DNA of 64,000 nt from Sinotaia quadrata (lineage: Eukaryota; Mollusca; Gastropoda; Architaenioglossa; Viviparidae). The notes beneath the pieces were generated by a model. The model made no database searches. It saw only the letters and a list, made by a program, of their open reading frames with translations, and was not told the DNA's origin. Each line of letters starts with the position of its first letter. Position 1 is the first letter of the stretch. A program made the translations under genes and the position numbers. Shown here piece after piece: positions 24,290 to 35,195 of the stretch. The stretch covers positions 4,916,001-4,980,000 of the forward strand of contig CM054181.1 of NCBI GenBank assembly GCA_028829895.1, given 5' to 3'.

Positions 24290-25838
24290 TGTTACGTTTC
24301 CAGTATTTATTTAAAGACCCTGCTTAGAATAATTAAAAGACTTTAAATATAATTAATTCTTCCTCTCATATTCTACGCAGACTGGTTGCTCAATTTATTA
24401 TCTGACTAATTAAAAGTGCGTCTTGTAGTTCAGACGACAAATTTACAGACTAATAAACTGCGAACTTTTAGCTAGATTTGAAAACAGTTAAATCCCTCTA
24501 AATTAATATGCACTCGTCATCAATCTTTCTGCTCATCCGCCCCCATTCAAATCTAAGAATTAATCTAATTGGTCTATTGTGCATAGAAATCAACTACTAA
24601 GAGGTATTAACAAAGAAAATAAGATTTAATAAAGTTTAACAAATTAACAATAAATCGAATGCAACGCGAATAGTCTTCACTCTGTCTTTACGCGCCTATG
24701 CCTGATTTTTGTCAATCTAAATTGCCAGAAAAGTGTTCCTTTGAGATCTGTACACTTGATTTTGCACTTAGCTCTATTCTTGTATCCTTGGTCTCAACAC
24801 TCAGTCATGCCGGTTCGTTCCCTCAGTCCCCCTTTTACGACACACGTGGTGCATAAGGAATGATGTCCCTTTGTTAGTGGCTAGGAACTGGAATTTTTGC
24901 AGCATGGCCCTCAGAGTGGATTTCGACACGCTTATACCAATAAGCTAGTGCAGGTGAGGCATGGTGAAACATGAACCATGAGCCGACCTGTGGATGCAAC
25001 GTGTTTGGATATAATTCTCAACCTAACATGTCCTACCTAGGCATGGCTCAATTAAATGCGCTGAACAAAGAGTTTCGACCTCGCGTCGCTTACAATTAGA
25101 TTTTAGAAAAAATATAATCGTCTCACATGTGTTCCATTTAACAGTCATGACGTATGAAGCAATAAAATAGATACAACGTTAAATTAATGTTCATACAAAG
25201 AGGTAATTCAAACCGACAGAGCGCTTCACAATTTACAATTAAAATTACACGCAATAATTGAATTACATGAAGAATTCATATCGAGCGCAGCATTCTGGCT
25301 CTTAGTGAATTAAAACAATATAAATTAAAGTACAGAAATGGAAAAATGGTTACAATAAATTTATATTCCGTAACATATAGGTTTTCAGCTATTTCTCTGA
25401 ACCATGCTCAAGTGTATATGGAAATCATATAATACATAGCACAAATACATACTTAAACAATACATAGGCAAATACTATTAAATAAAATGATACCTTTGAG
25501 AGAAGTCGAAGGGTACCTTGATTCTCTATGGCGCCGGCTGCCTCTCACGACCCGAGTAAGCTGATGGAATTAGCTAAAATGTGCTCGAAGTGAGGGAGCG
25601 GAAGCGTGTAGATACATATATAGAAAGGTATATTGCGTATCACGTGACTGTTCGCAAAGCATGTGGTTGGTTCGAGAACTGGACAATGGTCCTAAAGTTA
25701 CATAACATCTTGACCTGTTCTAGAAGCACCTAGAAAAAGGAAGCTTTGAACAAAGGGCTAAGGGTTTCAAATATTCGAATTTGAAGTAAACAAGGCAAGT
25801 GGGTCATCAGGTCGGACATTTTTATCAGACTTGTGACA
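24290..25838 (-). repeat. 3' LTR of the Gmr1-like element
   Basis: 1549 bp, TG…CA ends, same length and apparently the same sequence as the other LTR. In element sense a TATATATG box lies about 215 nt from the LTR start (25615-25622), a plausible core promoter. No in-frame coding capacity. Confidence 0.96.
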
Positions 25839-25851
25839 CCCCCTTGCTTTT
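25839..25851 (-). other. Polypurine tract (plus-strand primer)
   Basis: In element sense it reads aaaagcaaggggg and directly precedes the TGTCAC start of the 3' LTR. This is where the RNase H-resistant primer of plus-strand synthesis is expected. Confidence 0.9.
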
Positions 25852-26062
25852 GAGGCGTTTATCTTACCAAAGATAAAATGCCTCCTACAAATTATGTATG
25901 ATAAAATGTAGAAGTCCACAATGAAGAAAAATTTACACAAAAAAAAATTTCAACATTCCTAGAAATAAAGTGTGCAACTATATTTCATATTTACAGGAAG
26001 GAATCCGTAGGGTTCAGTTAATTGATTAAACAACATTCTATCAGTACCGGCACTTGATGGCA

Positions 26063-29000
26063 TCAAGCACGACTCATGTAATCTGCGCCAACATTCAAAG
26101 ACCCTTTGATGTAATGAATATTTGCGTCATACTGTGTCAGAAACAAAGACCAACGCATTAAACGGCTGTTTGTAAATTGCGCCTGTCCGAGAAAGGCCAA
26201 CGGCTGGTGATCGCACTCAATGACAAAGGTTTTTCCGTACAAATAGTTTTCGAACTTTTTTATGGCCCAAACTATTGCAAGACATTCCTTTTCACTGGTG
26301 GAATATTTCTGTTCAGTAGTTGTGAGTTTACGGCTTGCATATGCAACTGGGTGTTTGGTGTCATTGTGTTCTTGTAATAACACTGCTCCTAATCCTGTGT
26401 TGCTAGCATCAGTCCTTAACAAGAATGGTTTTGTCAGATCTGGCAGTTTAACAACTAAATCTGAAGTCAGTCTAGATTTCAGTGTGTCAAAAGCGTTTTG
26501 GCATGCATCAGTCCACACTACTTTTGTAGGCATATTCTTACGTGTCAAGTCAGTCAGAGGACATGCAATGGCACTAAAATCTGGTACGAATTTTCTGTAG
26601 TAATTAGCAAGACCAAGAAAACTTCTAACTTGTGTTTTTGTTAGCGGTTGTGAAGTGTCCTTAAGTTGTGCTATCTTAGCTTCACTTGGCGACATAGTTC
26701 CATGACTCAACTTGTGTCCCAAGAAGTCTAAGGAGAATTGTGCTATTTCACACTTCGTAGGGCGGGCAGTGAGGTTGGCTTGTTTTAATCTGGCTAGCAC
26801 ATCTCGTAAGAGTGTTAAGTGCTCCTCCCATGTCTGGGTGCCTAGAATTAAATCATCCATGAAGTTCTCAACTCCACGTCCGTACAGTGGTTCTAACAAT
26901 GACCGCATCATTTTAGAAAAAATGCTTGGAGCGTTTGAAACTCCGAAAGGCATAACTTTCCATGTGTAGTTTCCTACTGGTGTAGTGAAAGCTAGTATGT
27001 GTCGATCAGTGTCCTTGACCTTGATTTGCCAAAAACCGCGTGACAAATCTATTTTGGTATAGTAATGAGCGTTAGCTAGCTTAGTGAAGATGAGATCCGG
27101 ATCAGGAAGAGGTTCGGCACAAAACTCTGTCACTTGATTGAGTTTGCGGTAGTCTACGCAAAAACGGAACGAGTTATCACGTTTTTTAATCAACACGATG
27201 GGTGATCCGTAGGCACTGTCAGTCTTCTCTATGACCCCTAGATCTAACATAGTCTTAATCTCACGTCTAACGTCATCTATCTTAGCGTGTGGCAACGGAT
27301 ACGGCTTCAAACGTATCGGTTTGTTGTCAGTCAGCTTCAGTGAAAATTCTATTAAGTCTGTCAACCCTGGTTTGTCTGTCAGAGTAGATGAGAACTCATT
27401 AAGCAATTCATTCACTTCTTTTTTCTGTCTTTCTGTCAAGGCTTCATTTACCCTAACGTCTTTGACAGTTTCGTCCGTCTGTAGAGGACAGTTTGGTAAA
27501 GTACCAGTGACGCAATCAGTCTCCCCCTCGTCTTCTGTAACTATCGTCGCTACGACAAAATCAGCTTGAGTGGTTTGATCCTCACGGCTTATGTACTTTT
27601 TGAGTAGGTTAACATGAAAGATTTTCTCTCTCTTTCCTGTCTGCACCTTATAGTTCAGTCCCCCTAGCTTGGCGGTAACTACAAAGGGCCCCTTCCATTT
27701 CATCTGAAGTTTGTTATGTGCTTCAGGAAGCAACAGTAACACTTTGTCATTAACTTCAAATTCTCTAGGTTTGGTGTGCTTATTGTAATATTCTGCCTGT
27801 CTAGACTGAGCTATCGTCAAGTTTTCCCGTGCTATCTTGCCTATAGTTTCAAGACGGTTTCTTAAGTCAGTGACGTATGTATAAGTTGTCTTAACTTCGT
27901 CATCTGTCTTTTCATCAGTCCAAAGTGCCTTCAAAATCATCATCGGTCCGCGTACAGTACGTCCGTAAAGTAGCTCAAATGGTGAAAACCCGGTGGAAGA
28001 TTGTGGCACCTCCCTATATGCAAATAGTAGGGCAGGGATGTATCTGTCCCAGTCTTTCGGTTTATCTGTGGCGAGCTTTTTAAGTGCTGTTTTTAATGTC
28101 CCATTGTATTTCTCAATCAGACCATTTGCCTGGGGGTGGTATGGTGTGCAAGTAAGATGTTTGATGGAAAGTAAACGATTTACTTCCTTCATTACGTTGC
28201 CTATGAATTGACTCCCCTGATCTGTCAAAATTTCCGTAGGAATTCCAACACGACTCCAAAGACCGAAAAGGGCTTCGGCGACAGTTTCAGTATCAATATT
28301 TTTCAATGGTACTGCGTCGGCGAATCTTGTTGCGTAATCAATAGTGGTCAGCACGTATCGATTACCTCTCGTTGATGTGGGTATTATAGGCCCAATCAAA
28401 TCCAATGCTACGCGCTTGTAGGGTTCACTGATCAGTTCAGGCTCTCCTAACGGTGCGGGTCTGATTGAATTTTTAGACTGTGTTCTCTGGCATGTGTCGC
28501 AACTTAACACGAATCTACGGATATCGGCAGTGATGTCCGGCCAATAAAACTCACTTGTAATACGACTAGTTGTTTTTTGTACACCCATGTGTGCACCAAA
28601 AAGACTCTCATGACCTAATCGTAATACGTCATTTCGTTTGGTTTGTGGAACGACTAATTGTTTCCGAAATTCGTCTCCCACTTTCGAATAGCGGTACAAT
28701 AAACCCTTTTTCAGAATAATGCACGCTTTCTTATTCGAATCGTCAGTGTTGACGTCACTAACAAGTACAGCTTGTCTGCGTAACTTGTCTAGTGTTTCGT
28801 CCTCAGCTTGTAATATTTTAATCTCGCTAACTGTTGCTTTATCTACGGCTGGTGCGGCAGACATCGGTGCAGTTACAGATTTGTCTTTACTACTCGCTGC
28901 TCTGGTTACAGCGTTAACCAGTGGTGGTTCGATTGAAGTTTGTTTTTTGCACGGCAAAACATACTTGCAACCAAGGATCACGTCATGCGGTGAGTTTTCC

Positions 29001-30397
29001 ATAACTGCCGCTTTGACTGTTCCTTCTACAAAGTCTGAAACAATCGAGACTTCAGCTACTGGTAAAATGTCTTGTTCGCCGTTTGCAAAGGTGACAGAGA
29101 TTGTCTCCCCTGTGTAGTCGGTACGGTTAACTAATGATGCATTTACAATAGCGTCTAGCTCACACCCTGTATCAAGCAAAGCGATTGTATCGTGACCGTT
29201 TGCCTGTACTGGTGTTCGATTCGACTTTTCTGTTTTAGGTGTATGACTTTCTACTGCGTAAACTTTAGCTGTTTTCTTTTCAGGACATGTTCGTGAAAAA
29301 TGGCCACTATCACCACAAGTGTAACATGCAAGATTCTTTTTATCTTTCTGTTTGTCGGACTTGTTTTTAGTGTCGGGTTTAGATGTTTTATCATCACGCT
29401 CACTATGTGCCTTCCCGTCATTTTTCTTATCCTTTCGAGTCTGCGGTTCGTTCGGTCGAGACTTGTTGTTCGCGTGTGCGTTCGAGAATTGAGAATGTGC
29501 GTCATCAAAGCGATCGGCGGCGTTGCCTATCTCCTCTAGCGTAGATTTTTCCCTTATTGCTAAGTGAATCAGTAGATCTGATTTGTATGACCCGAGAATA
29601 TGGTCTTTTACCATTTCATCCCTAAGACCTGCGTACGTCTGTGGAGTTTCGGCTAGATCTATCCATCTTTGGAACAAGTCAGCTACGCGTCGTATGTACT
29701 GTGCGTGCGTCTCTGAACTGGCTTTAGTGGCCTGTTTAAACTTACGTCGGTATGTATCTGCTGTGAGTTTGTAACGTTTCAATAATGCGGCCTTGACTGT
29801 GTCGTAATTATCTGACTCAGAATCGCTAAGCTTATTGAACTCGTTTTTCGCACTGCCCTGCAATAACCCCGATAAATTTATCGCCCAATGTTCCGCTGGA
29901 ATGTTTGTTGCTCTGGCTAACTTTTCAAACGTTTTTAAATACGCGTCTATTTGATCTTTGTTCTCATCAAATGGGACCATATTTATCTTTGGAATGATAT
30001 TTTCAATTCTACTGTGATTATTTCCATCGCTAGAACGCGAATCACCACTGCTTCTGCGGTCACGGTTTGGATTGGTAACTTCTAGTTTCTTTACTTCCCA
30101 TTCTAACCGTTTTATTTCCGCGTCTGCCGCGATGCGTTTGGCTTCTGTATCCGCTGCGATGCGTTTGGCTTCCGTGTCTGCTAGCCTCTCAGCTTCTAAC
30201 TTTTTAACTTCAGCTAGTTTTTCAGCTTCTAACTTTTTAAGTTCACGCATAGCAACACGTTCTTCTCTTTCTATCTCTTGCCTCTCTTTTTCCGCTTTCT
30301 CTAGCTCAGTTTTAATGTAGCTTGTCAGTTCGTCACCCTGATATCCTAACACGATACCGGTTTCTTTCAGGTCTTCGAGAACCTGTTTGCGATCCAT
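26063..30397 (-). CDS. Gag-Pol polyprotein, Gmr1-like (PR-IN-RT-RH order)
   Basis: One uninterrupted 1444-residue ORF; the ATG at 30397 is the first in frame. Residues 1-110 are charged and coiled-coil-like, with repeated DTEAKRIAA and LKKLEAE. Residues about 130-310 are a Gag capsid-type domain. A CCHC zinc knuckle follows (C358, C361, H366, C371), then an aspartic protease (LLDTG, D409; ILG 474-476). The integrase has an HHCC zinc finger (H596, H603, C633, C636), a catalytic triad D666, D726, E762 (D-x59-D-x35-E) and a GPF module at 903-905. The reverse transcriptase has D1117 and FMDD 1179-1182; RNase H has D1330, E1369, D1396 and D1439. All catalytic residues are present. Gag and Pol share one frame, so no frameshift is needed. 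The product would copy and integrate the element. The IN-RT order is unlike ordinary Ty3/gypsy and matches Gmr1. Confidence 0.97.
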   Translation of the reverse strand: MDRKQVLEDLKETGIVLGYQGDELTSYIKTELEKAEKERQEIEREERVAMRELKKLEAEKLAEVKKLEAERLADTEAKRIAADTEAKRIAADAEIKRLEWEVKKLEVTNPNRDRRSSGDSRSSDGNNHSRIENIIPKINMVPFDENKDQIDAYLKTFEKLARATNIPAEHWAINLSGLLQGSAKNEFNKLSDSESDNYDTVKAALLKRYKLTADTYRRKFKQATKASSETHAQYIRRVADLFQRWIDLAETPQTYAGLRDEMVKDHILGSYKSDLLIHLAIREKSTLEEIGNAADRFDDAHSQFSNAHANNKSRPNEPQTRKDKKNDGKAHSERDDKTSKPDTKNKSDKQKDKKNLACYTCGDSGHFSRTCPEKKTAKVYAVESHTPKTEKSNRTPVQANGHDTIALLDTGCELDAIVNASLVNRTDYTGETISVTFANGEQDILPVAEVSIVSDFVEGTVKAAVMENSPHDVILGCKYVLPCKKQTSIEPPLVNAVTRAASSKDKSVTAPMSAAPAVDKATVSEIKILQAEDETLDKLRRQAVLVSDVNTDDSNKKACIILKKGLLYRYSKVGDEFRKQLVVPQTKRNDVLRLGHESLFGAHMGVQKTTSRITSEFYWPDITADIRRFVLSCDTCQRTQSKNSIRPAPLGEPELISEPYKRVALDLIGPIIPTSTRGNRYVLTTIDYATRFADAVPLKNIDTETVAEALFGLWSRVGIPTEILTDQGSQFIGNVMKEVNRLLSIKHLTCTPYHPQANGLIEKYNGTLKTALKKLATDKPKDWDRYIPALLFAYREVPQSSTGFSPFELLYGRTVRGPMMILKALWTDEKTDDEVKTTYTYVTDLRNRLETIGKIARENLTIAQSRQAEYYNKHTKPREFEVNDKVLLLLPEAHNKLQMKWKGPFVVTAKLGGLNYKVQTGKREKIFHVNLLKKYISREDQTTQADFVVATIVTEDEGETDCVTGTLPNCPLQTDETVKDVRVNEALTERQKKEVNELLNEFSSTLTDKPGLTDLIEFSLKLTDNKPIRLKPYPLPHAKIDDVRREIKTMLDLGVIEKTDSAYGSPIVLIKKRDNSFRFCVDYRKLNQVTEFCAEPLPDPDLIFTKLANAHYYTKIDLSRGFWQIKVKDTDRHILAFTTPVGNYTWKVMPFGVSNAPSIFSKMMRSLLEPLYGRGVENFMDDLILGTQTWEEHLTLLRDVLARLKQANLTARPTKCEIAQFSLDFLGHKLSHGTMSPSEAKIAQLKDTSQPLTKTQVRSFLGLANYYRKFVPDFSAIACPLTDLTRKNMPTKVVWTDACQNAFDTLKSRLTSDLVVKLPDLTKPFLLRTDASNTGLGAVLLQEHNDTKHPVAYASRKLTTTEQKYSTSEKECLAIVWAIKKFENYLYGKTFVIECDHQPLAFLGQAQFTNSRLMRWSLFLTQYDANIHYIKGSLNVGADYMSRA

Positions 30398-30996
30398 TTT
30401 ACTGTCTTAGCGCGCTGGCTACAATAAGAATGTATCTCGTGAATTGTGTGTTTTAACCGTCGGCGATAACTACGCTTATCCCGAAAATAACTTTTAGGCT
30501 ACAACCTTACAAAAATTATTTAATTTACTCAGAACACCTTCCGAAATAAATTACGCGTTAACTCTTTACACGTTTCACCTGCTTGTCACAATGTCCGCTG
30601 TTCCAAGACTTTCGTAATGTCACGGCTCCTACCATACAACATTACACATTATATCTAGCACCCTAAATATAATAGTCCGAAGTCTGTTACTACCGATAAC
30701 TCTCCTAGCTGGCGGTATAACCTTCGACTCCTCACAATGAAGTACTCAGTAACACAATACTAAATAAATCATTCAATAGCTAACATGACATATTTAACTA
30801 CGCTTAAATATATCAACATTAACTAACATGCACGCTACTCTGCAAAAGAATACATGCACATGTCACAACAAAAGCAAAGAAAATCAGTGATACAAAAATC
30901 AAAAGAACAATTGGCAATTCTGTTCGTTCGTTCCTTTCTAGGTTATGATGCGCCCTATGTATAAAAATGTTACAATTTACAATTTAATACATATCA
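30398..30996 (-). other. 5' untranslated leader of the retrotransposon
   Basis: About 600 bp between the primer-binding site and the Gag start. No ORF of note. Packaging signals would be expected here but cannot be identified by eye. Confidence 0.8.
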
Positions 30997-31014
30997 ATCC
31001 CGGACGAGCCCCCA
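30997..31014 (-). other. Primer-binding site, tRNA-Pro
   Basis: In element sense it reads TGGGGGCTCGTCCGGGAT, two bases (AG) inside the 5' LTR. This 18-mer is the complement of the 3' end of tRNA-Pro, the same primer site used by murine leukaemia virus-type retroviruses. The two-base spacer fits removal of two terminal bases by integrase. Confidence 0.93.
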
Positions 31015-31016
31015 CT

Positions 31017-32565
31017 TGTTACGTTTCCAGTATTTATTTAAAGACCCTGCTTAGAATAATTAAAAGACTTTAAATATAATTAATTCTTCCTCTCATATTC
31101 TACGCAGACTGGTTGCTCAATTTATTATCTGACTAATTAAAAGTGCGTCTTGTAGTTCAGACGACAAATTTACAGACTAATAAACTGCGAACTTTTAGCT
31201 AGATTTGAAAACAGTTAAATCCCTCTAAATTAATATGCACTCGTCATCAATCTTTCTGCTCATCCGCCCCCATTCAAATCTAAGAATTAATCTAATTGGT
31301 CTATTGTGCATAGAAATCAACTACTAAGAGGTATTAACAAAGAAAATAAGATTTAATAAAGTTTAACAAATTAACAATAAATCGAATGCAACGCGAATAG
31401 TCTTCACTCTGTCTTTACGCGCCTATGCCTGATTTTTGTCAATCTAAATTGCCAGAAAAGTGTTCCTTTGAGATCTGTACACTTGATTTTGCACTTAGCT
31501 CTATTCTTGTATCCTTGGTCTCAACACTCAGTCATGCCGGTTCGTTCCCTCAGTCCCCCTTTTACGACACACGTGGTGCATAAGGAATGATGTCCCTTTG
31601 TTAGTGGCTAGGAACTGGAATTTTTGCAGCATGGCCCTCAGAGTGGATTTCGACACGCTTATACCAATAAGCTAGTGCAGGTGAGGCATGGTGAAACATG
31701 AACCATGAGCCGACCTGTGGATGCAACGTGTTTGGATATAATTCTCAACCTAACATGTCCTACCTAGGCATGGCTCAATTAAATGCGCTGAACAAAGAGT
31801 TTCGACCTCGCGTCGCTTACAATTAGATTTTAGAAAAAATATAATCGTCTCACATGTGTTCCATTTAACAGTCATGACGTATGAAGCAATAAAATAGATA
31901 CAACGTTAAATTAATGTTCATACAAAGAGGTAATTCAAACCGACAGAGCGCTTCACAATTTACAATTAAAATTACACGCAATAATTGAATTACATGAAGA
32001 ATTCATATCGAGCGCAGCATTCTGGCTCTTAGTGAATTAAAACAATATAAATTAAAGTACAGAAATGGAAAAATGGTTACAATAAATTTATATTCCGTAA
32101 CATATAGGTTTTCAGCTATTTCTCTGAACCATGCTCAAGTGTATATGGAAATCATATAATACATAGCACAAATACATACTTAAACAATACATAGGCAAAT
32201 ACTATTAAATAAAATGATACCTTTGAGAGAAGTCGAAGGGTACCTTGATTCTCTATGGCGCCGGCTGCCTCTCACGACCCGAGTAAGCTGATGGAATTAG
32301 CTAAAATGTGCTCGAAGTGAGGGAGCGGAAGCGTGTAGATACATATATAGAAAGGTATATTGCGTATCACGTGACTGTTCGCAAAGCATGTGGTTGGTTC
32401 GAGAACTGGACAATGGTCCTAAAGTTACATAACATCTTGACCTGTTCTAGAAGCACCTAGAAAAAGGAAGCTTTGAACAAAGGGCTAAGGGTTTCAAATA
32501 TTCGAATTTGAAGTAAACAAGGCAAGTGGGTCATCAGGTCGGACATTTTTATCAGACTTGTGACA
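31017..32565 (-). repeat. 5' LTR of the Gmr1-like element
   Basis: 1549 bp, the partner of the LTR at 24290-25838 at a constant offset of 6727 bp with no visible indel. TATA candidate at 32342-32349 on the minus strand. Confidence 0.96.
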
Positions 32566-32911
32566 GACACAATGGGTGGTCTCGGAAGACCATTTGTATA
32601 TCATTTTACTATTTGATAGATGCATTATTTTGTTGTAAATTATTAAATTTTATATTCATTATCTTAATAATTGAGCTTGGCTTGATTATTGGAAAGACCA
32701 TAAGGTGGGTTTGTATGTGGATATGAATGATTTTCTTTATGTGTAATCAGTCAAAATTAAGATAACTAGTCCAACCTGCACATTGTACGTGGATTTACCT
32801 GTCACTACATTGAATGCTAGAATTCAAAGGTAATTAAATTGTAGAGGCTGAAGGATAAATCAGCATCCAGTCTGTCGTCAATATAAAAATAATAACTCTT
32901 AAAACATCTAG
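32566..32911. other. Intron right of the retrotransposon
   Basis: Unique AT-rich sequence. No gene. It begins gacacaatgggtgg, which does not duplicate the left flank. Confidence 0.65.
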
Positions 32912-33210
32912 TTGAGACATGGTCTTTAAATTTTAACTAGAACGTCATGTTGAGACAGGCTCTTTAAATATTAACTGGAACATCATGTTGAGACAGGCTC
33001 TTTAAATATTAACGGAACGTCATGTTGAGACAGGCTCTTTAAATATTAACCGGAACGTCATGTTGAGACAGGCTCTTTAAATATTAACCGGAACGTCATG
33101 TTGAGACAGGCTCTTTAAATATTAACCGGAACGTCATGTTGAGACAGGCTCTTTAAATATTAACTGAAACGTCATGTTGAGACAGGCTCATTAAATATTA
33201 ACTGGAACGT
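32912..33210. repeat. 38-bp minisatellite, ~8 copies
   Basis: Units contain ttgagacaggctctttaaat and attaaccggaacgtcatg. The copies are nearly uniform, with older copies at both ends. Confidence 0.96.
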
Positions 33211-33534
33211 AACATGCAGGAAAGAGGAAAAATAATTTTCGGTAATCAAAACACATCATTAGTCAATTCCAGTCAGGCAAAAAAAAATTGCTGAAAACAG
33301 TAATCAAATTATATCGATGGCCATATTGTGGGACGATTTTGAGAGTTGTCTCTGGTGACCGAGTAAACTCCGAAACGATATCTAAACAATTAATTTCCAT
33401 TTTATAATTAGTACCGACAGTCATGTCAACCGTGTGATGTACTGCTGGCTTTGGAAAATGCATGTAATTATCTATAATTAAACACATTTCATTTATAACT
33501 CTTTATACAGATTGGATATTTAATTATATTGTAC
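33211..33534. other. Unassigned intronic sequence
   Basis: Unique. Open frames are short and featureless. Confidence 0.6.
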
Positions 33535-34037
<503 letters not shown>

Positions 34038-34222
34038 CGGCCATGACTTATTTCGTTTTGAAACAATGTAGAAAGGGCTGGAAGGAGATTGGAAAGGTTA
34101 CTGATGACGTATTTCGTTTTGAAACAATGTAGAAGGGTTGGAAGGAGATTGGAAAGGTTAGTGATGACGTATTTCGTTTTGAAACAATGCAGAAGGGTTG
34201 AAAGAAGGGTTTAAAGGATAGT
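34038..34222. repeat. ~60-bp tandem repeat, 3 copies
   Basis: Units contain atttcgttttgaaacaatgt and tggaaggagattggaaaggt. It ends about 50 bp from the exon A donor. Confidence 0.93.
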
Positions 34223-34270
34223 GAAAAGTTCACCGACTGAATAGCTGACAGCTAACTGGCCTTGACTCAC

Positions 34271-34399
34271 CTGGCTGTTTCGGTCATTGATGAGCTCGAT
34301 AGACCAGCGCCCCTCGTGTTTGATCCAGACAAAAATCACTCCCCGACTGTCACATGTGGCCAACCGTTGGTAGGGCTCATTCCACCGCACGAGTATGAC
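34271..34399 (-). CDS. TULP4: TULP4 (tubby-like protein 4), exon A, WD40 region
   Basis: Internal 129-bp exon (43 codons), phase 0 at both ends. The acceptor is attgaattttttcag and the donor GTGAGT. The peptide starts Val-Ile-Leu and includes VRWNEPYQRLATCD and EGRWSIELINDR, which closely match the vertebrate TULP4 WD repeat around VRWNEPFQKLATCD and GRWSVELVNDR. It splices in frame to exon B. In vertebrate TULP4 about 80 residues precede this point. Their exon(s), expected to carry a GWLATGNG-like motif, were searched for by eye between 34.4 and 64 kb without success, so they probably lie beyond the right edge. The upstream intron would then exceed 29 kb. Confidence 0.9.
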
Positions 34400-34575
34400 C
34401 TGAAAAAATTCAATAGTCGTTAGTGTGGTAAAAATGATAATGATAATGACGAACGACAAACTATTCTGAAAGTGAGCTATTAGAAGACCACGACTACGAA
34501 AACAGAAAATTCGTTTGAAAAATAAAGCGGTAGTTAGCTGCCGACTGTATCCGCGCTTTTGCCAACCAGAACATA

Positions 34576-34583
34576 GCCTATAC
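34576..34583. repeat. Left 8-bp target-site duplication of the MITE
   Basis: Sequence gcctatac, immediately left of CAGGGGTG. The right counterpart starts gcctattg, and the small array there ends in ccctatac. Confidence 0.75.
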
Positions 34584-34773
34584 CAGGGGTGCACAAACCG
34601 CGGCCTGAGACAGGGCTCTGTGCGGCCTCGGAGGACTTTAGGATGTTACCATTACTACGAGTGTAGAACACATTATTTCATTATCTGTGTTGTTTTCTTC
34701 TGACTTACGGCCCTCCATGCAATATCAATTGGAAATTTGGCCCTCTTGCCTAAAGTGTTTGTGCGCACCCTTG
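34584..34773. mobile_element. hAT-like MITE, 190 bp
   Basis: The ends are CAGGGGTGCACAAAC and, as reverse complement, CAAGGGTGCGCACAAAC: imperfect terminal inverted repeats with a 2-bp indel. CAGGGGTG-type ends followed by a GCGGCC-rich stretch are typical of hAT transposons of animals. The flanking 8-bp duplication fits that superfamily. There is no coding capacity. It lies about 185 bp from TULP4 exon A, in the upstream intron. Confidence 0.8.
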
Positions 34774-34805
34774 GCCTATTGCCCTATTGCCCTATTGCCC
34801 TATAC
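34774..34805. repeat. 8-bp tandem array grown from the MITE target duplication
   Basis: Four 8-mers: gcctattg, ccctattg, ccctattg, ccctatac. The last three bases of the final unit match the left duplication (gcctatac), so the target-site copy on this side appears to have expanded. Confidence 0.8.
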
Positions 34806-35195
34806 TGATCTGAGACCTAATCTTGCGCTGTACGTCGACCGCATGCAAAAGAGTCACGTGATCAGCTGCTTATTTTAGTGACTATAAAGTTTATGATGGA
34901 CTAAACAGTGTGTAGTTATTTCCTTTGTTGTCGTTTTGGAACAGCAAGTTGGCAAATTTTCAATTAAGTTTTCCTGTAAAAAAAAAAATAAGTGTGAGAG
35001 AGAGATCACATGAATGTGAACAGGAAAACGATTAACCTTTACAATCTAACAATATATATCCATGAATTAATTTTGTAAGCATACTTGCTTTTCATTTACT
35101 TGTGACATCATTGAATTTCAGTGAAACCTGACAGAACCATTAAAAAGTATTCACTAAGTTCAAGGATAAGAAAGTGAAAGAGTAAAATTAGTAAA
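34806..35195. other. Unassigned sequence
   Basis: AT-rich unique sequence with an A-run at 34979-34990. No gene. Confidence 0.6.

Larger units (their letters stand above)
24290..32565 (-). mobile_element. Complete Gmr1-like Ty3/gypsy LTR retrotransposon
   Basis: An 8276-bp element in minus orientation: 5' LTR 31017-32565, primer-binding site 30997-31014, gag-pol ORF 30397-26063, polypurine tract 25851-25839, 3' LTR 25838-24290. Both LTRs are 1549 bp, begin TGTCAC and end TAACA in element sense, and show no difference on line-by-line comparison. The ORF is intact, so the copy is young and possibly competent. The domain order (integrase before reverse transcriptase) is that of the Gmr1 group, with no chromodomain or envelope ORF. 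The flanks do not form a target-site duplication: ccact on the left, gacac on the right. It lies in a TULP4 intron, in the same transcriptional sense as the gene. Confidence 0.96.

Noticed and set aside
26177..29774. Several + strand ORFs inside the retrotransposon
   Set aside because: Shadow frames opposite the 1444-codon gag-pol ORF.
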